Part shown: positions 63,485 to 64,000 of the stretch, in pieces | Position numbering within the stretch: the stretch's first letter is position 1 | How the letters are laid out: the number at the start of each line of letters is the position of its first letter | DNA from: Pseudoips prasinana | Lineage: Eukaryota; Arthropoda; Insecta; Lepidoptera; Nolidae | Direction: 5' to 3' | DNA: 64,000 nucleotides | Assembly (NCBI GenBank): GCA_951640165.1 | Contig: OX621241.1 | Span: forward strand, 10,793,001-10,857,000 | The notes under the pieces: model-generated | What the model saw: only the letters and a program-made list of their open reading frames with translations | The model's database searches: none | What the model was told of the DNA's origin: nothing | Position numbers and translations under genes: made by a program

Positions 63485-64000
63485 TTTTGATCCATCCGTT
63501 AGTTTAACAGTTTTCATCAAATGCAAAAGTATTTGAGGCACGTGTGATTTTCCCTGTTATTGTGCTTCCACAACCCAATTTTGCTGAGCCTTATGGCTAT
63601 TGCTGCGGCTTCTTGTTGGACCACTAGGTGCAGTGGTCTGATATTTAGTAAGGCCTCTAGGGCATCTGTGGATGTAGTTCTCATGCTTTCTGTAGTTGCT
63701 AAATATGCTAGTCTTTGGAAGCTTTGGGGTTTTGTTCTTGGCGTGCTTAGCCACCACACAACGACACCATACGTCATCAGGGGAGTTCATCAATTTGTTA
63801 AGCCATATGGTCAAAGATGGTTGAAGGTCCCACTTTCTAACTATAAGTCTTGCTACATTGCCAGAAGATTGCTCGGCCATTTTCACCTCCATGTGTTTGT
63901 TCCAGTTAAGCTTGCTGTCTAAACAATTTGGGTAGTTGGTATTCTTTTGTATGTGAATAGGAAGGATCAATTCTGTTTTCTTTGGTTTGACCGTTAGTTC
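63485..64000 (-). pseudogene. I/R1-type LINE reverse transcriptase fragment, runs off the edge
   Basis: From the right edge the minus strand reads ELTVKPKKTELILPIHIQKN, then LDSKLNWNKHMEVKMAEQSS, LIVRKWDLQPSLTIWLNKLM, and after a frame change MTYGVVVWWLSTPRTKPQSF, TTESMRTTSTDALEALLNIR and PLHLVVQQEAAAIAIRLSKI. These are the region after the RT catalytic core (KTE block, LGVxLDxxLxW thumb region, YGxxVWW) of I/R1-like elements. At least one frameshift separates the two parts near 63777. The catalytic part should lie beyond 64000. Confidence 0.7.

Noticed and set aside
1..64000. CRISPR array, prokaryotic operon or integrated virus
   Set aside because: No regularly spaced short repeats, no ribosome-binding-site-led gene runs and no viral structural or LTR pol genes were seen. 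Introns, SINEs and LINEs show a eukaryotic chromosome.

Overview
This window looks like a stretch of lepidopteran (moth or butterfly) nuclear genome. It is AT-rich, the genes are split by short-consensus GT-AG introns, and it is packed with repeat types typical of Lepidoptera: RTE LINE tails ending in (CAT/ATG)n, tRNA-derived SINEs, poly-A-tailed R1-like LINE ends, Harbinger, Transib and Tc1/mariner DNA elements, and many foldback MITEs. The identification rests on recognising these repeat styles and not on a database search.

Only two host genes are well supported, both on the + strand and both encoding leucine-rich-repeat (LRR) cell-surface proteins. The first (2205-8851) is the 3' part of a long LRR gene whose 5' exons lie off the left edge. 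Four exons join in phase and end in an LRR C-terminal cap and a short hydrophobic tail that suggests a GPI anchor (chaoptin/connectin-like). The second (56246-59467) is a type I transmembrane LRR protein with a signal-anchor-like exon, an LRR block, a C-terminal cap, one membrane span and a tail of about 130 residues; its first exon shows a possible start-region frameshift. Two minus-strand candidate exons (38087-38392 and 40725-40886) are weaker.

Layout: 1-9000, LRR gene 1 with a deleted Tc1/mariner element and a LINE tail in its introns. 10.9-13.0 kb, a Transib-like element nested in a GC-rich repeat. 14.4-17.2 kb, an apparently intact PIF/Harbinger transposon in which the transposase gene and the antisense MADF gene each carry an exon of the other inside their own intron. 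18.9-28.8 kb, a tandem duplication of a roughly 2.4 kb unit made of several repeats; one copy carries a 0.36 kb RT fragment and the other a 4.7 kb CR1/Daphne-like LINE whose empty site survives in the first copy. 29-55 kb, mostly gene-poor DNA with LINE fragments, MITEs and an unusual number of long hairpins. 56-59.5 kb, LRR gene 2, with an RTE fragment starting about 14 bp past its stop codon. 59.8-63.0 kb, a LINE with an uninterrupted 1015-codon ORF. 63.2-64.0 kb, a SINE and an I/R1-type RT fragment running off the right edge.

The host genes do not form a pathway; their shared trait is the extracellular LRR architecture. The most interesting biology is in the mobile elements: the interleaved Harbinger genes, the Transib ends that carry a RAG-type heptamer, and the dated order of insertions in the tandem duplication.
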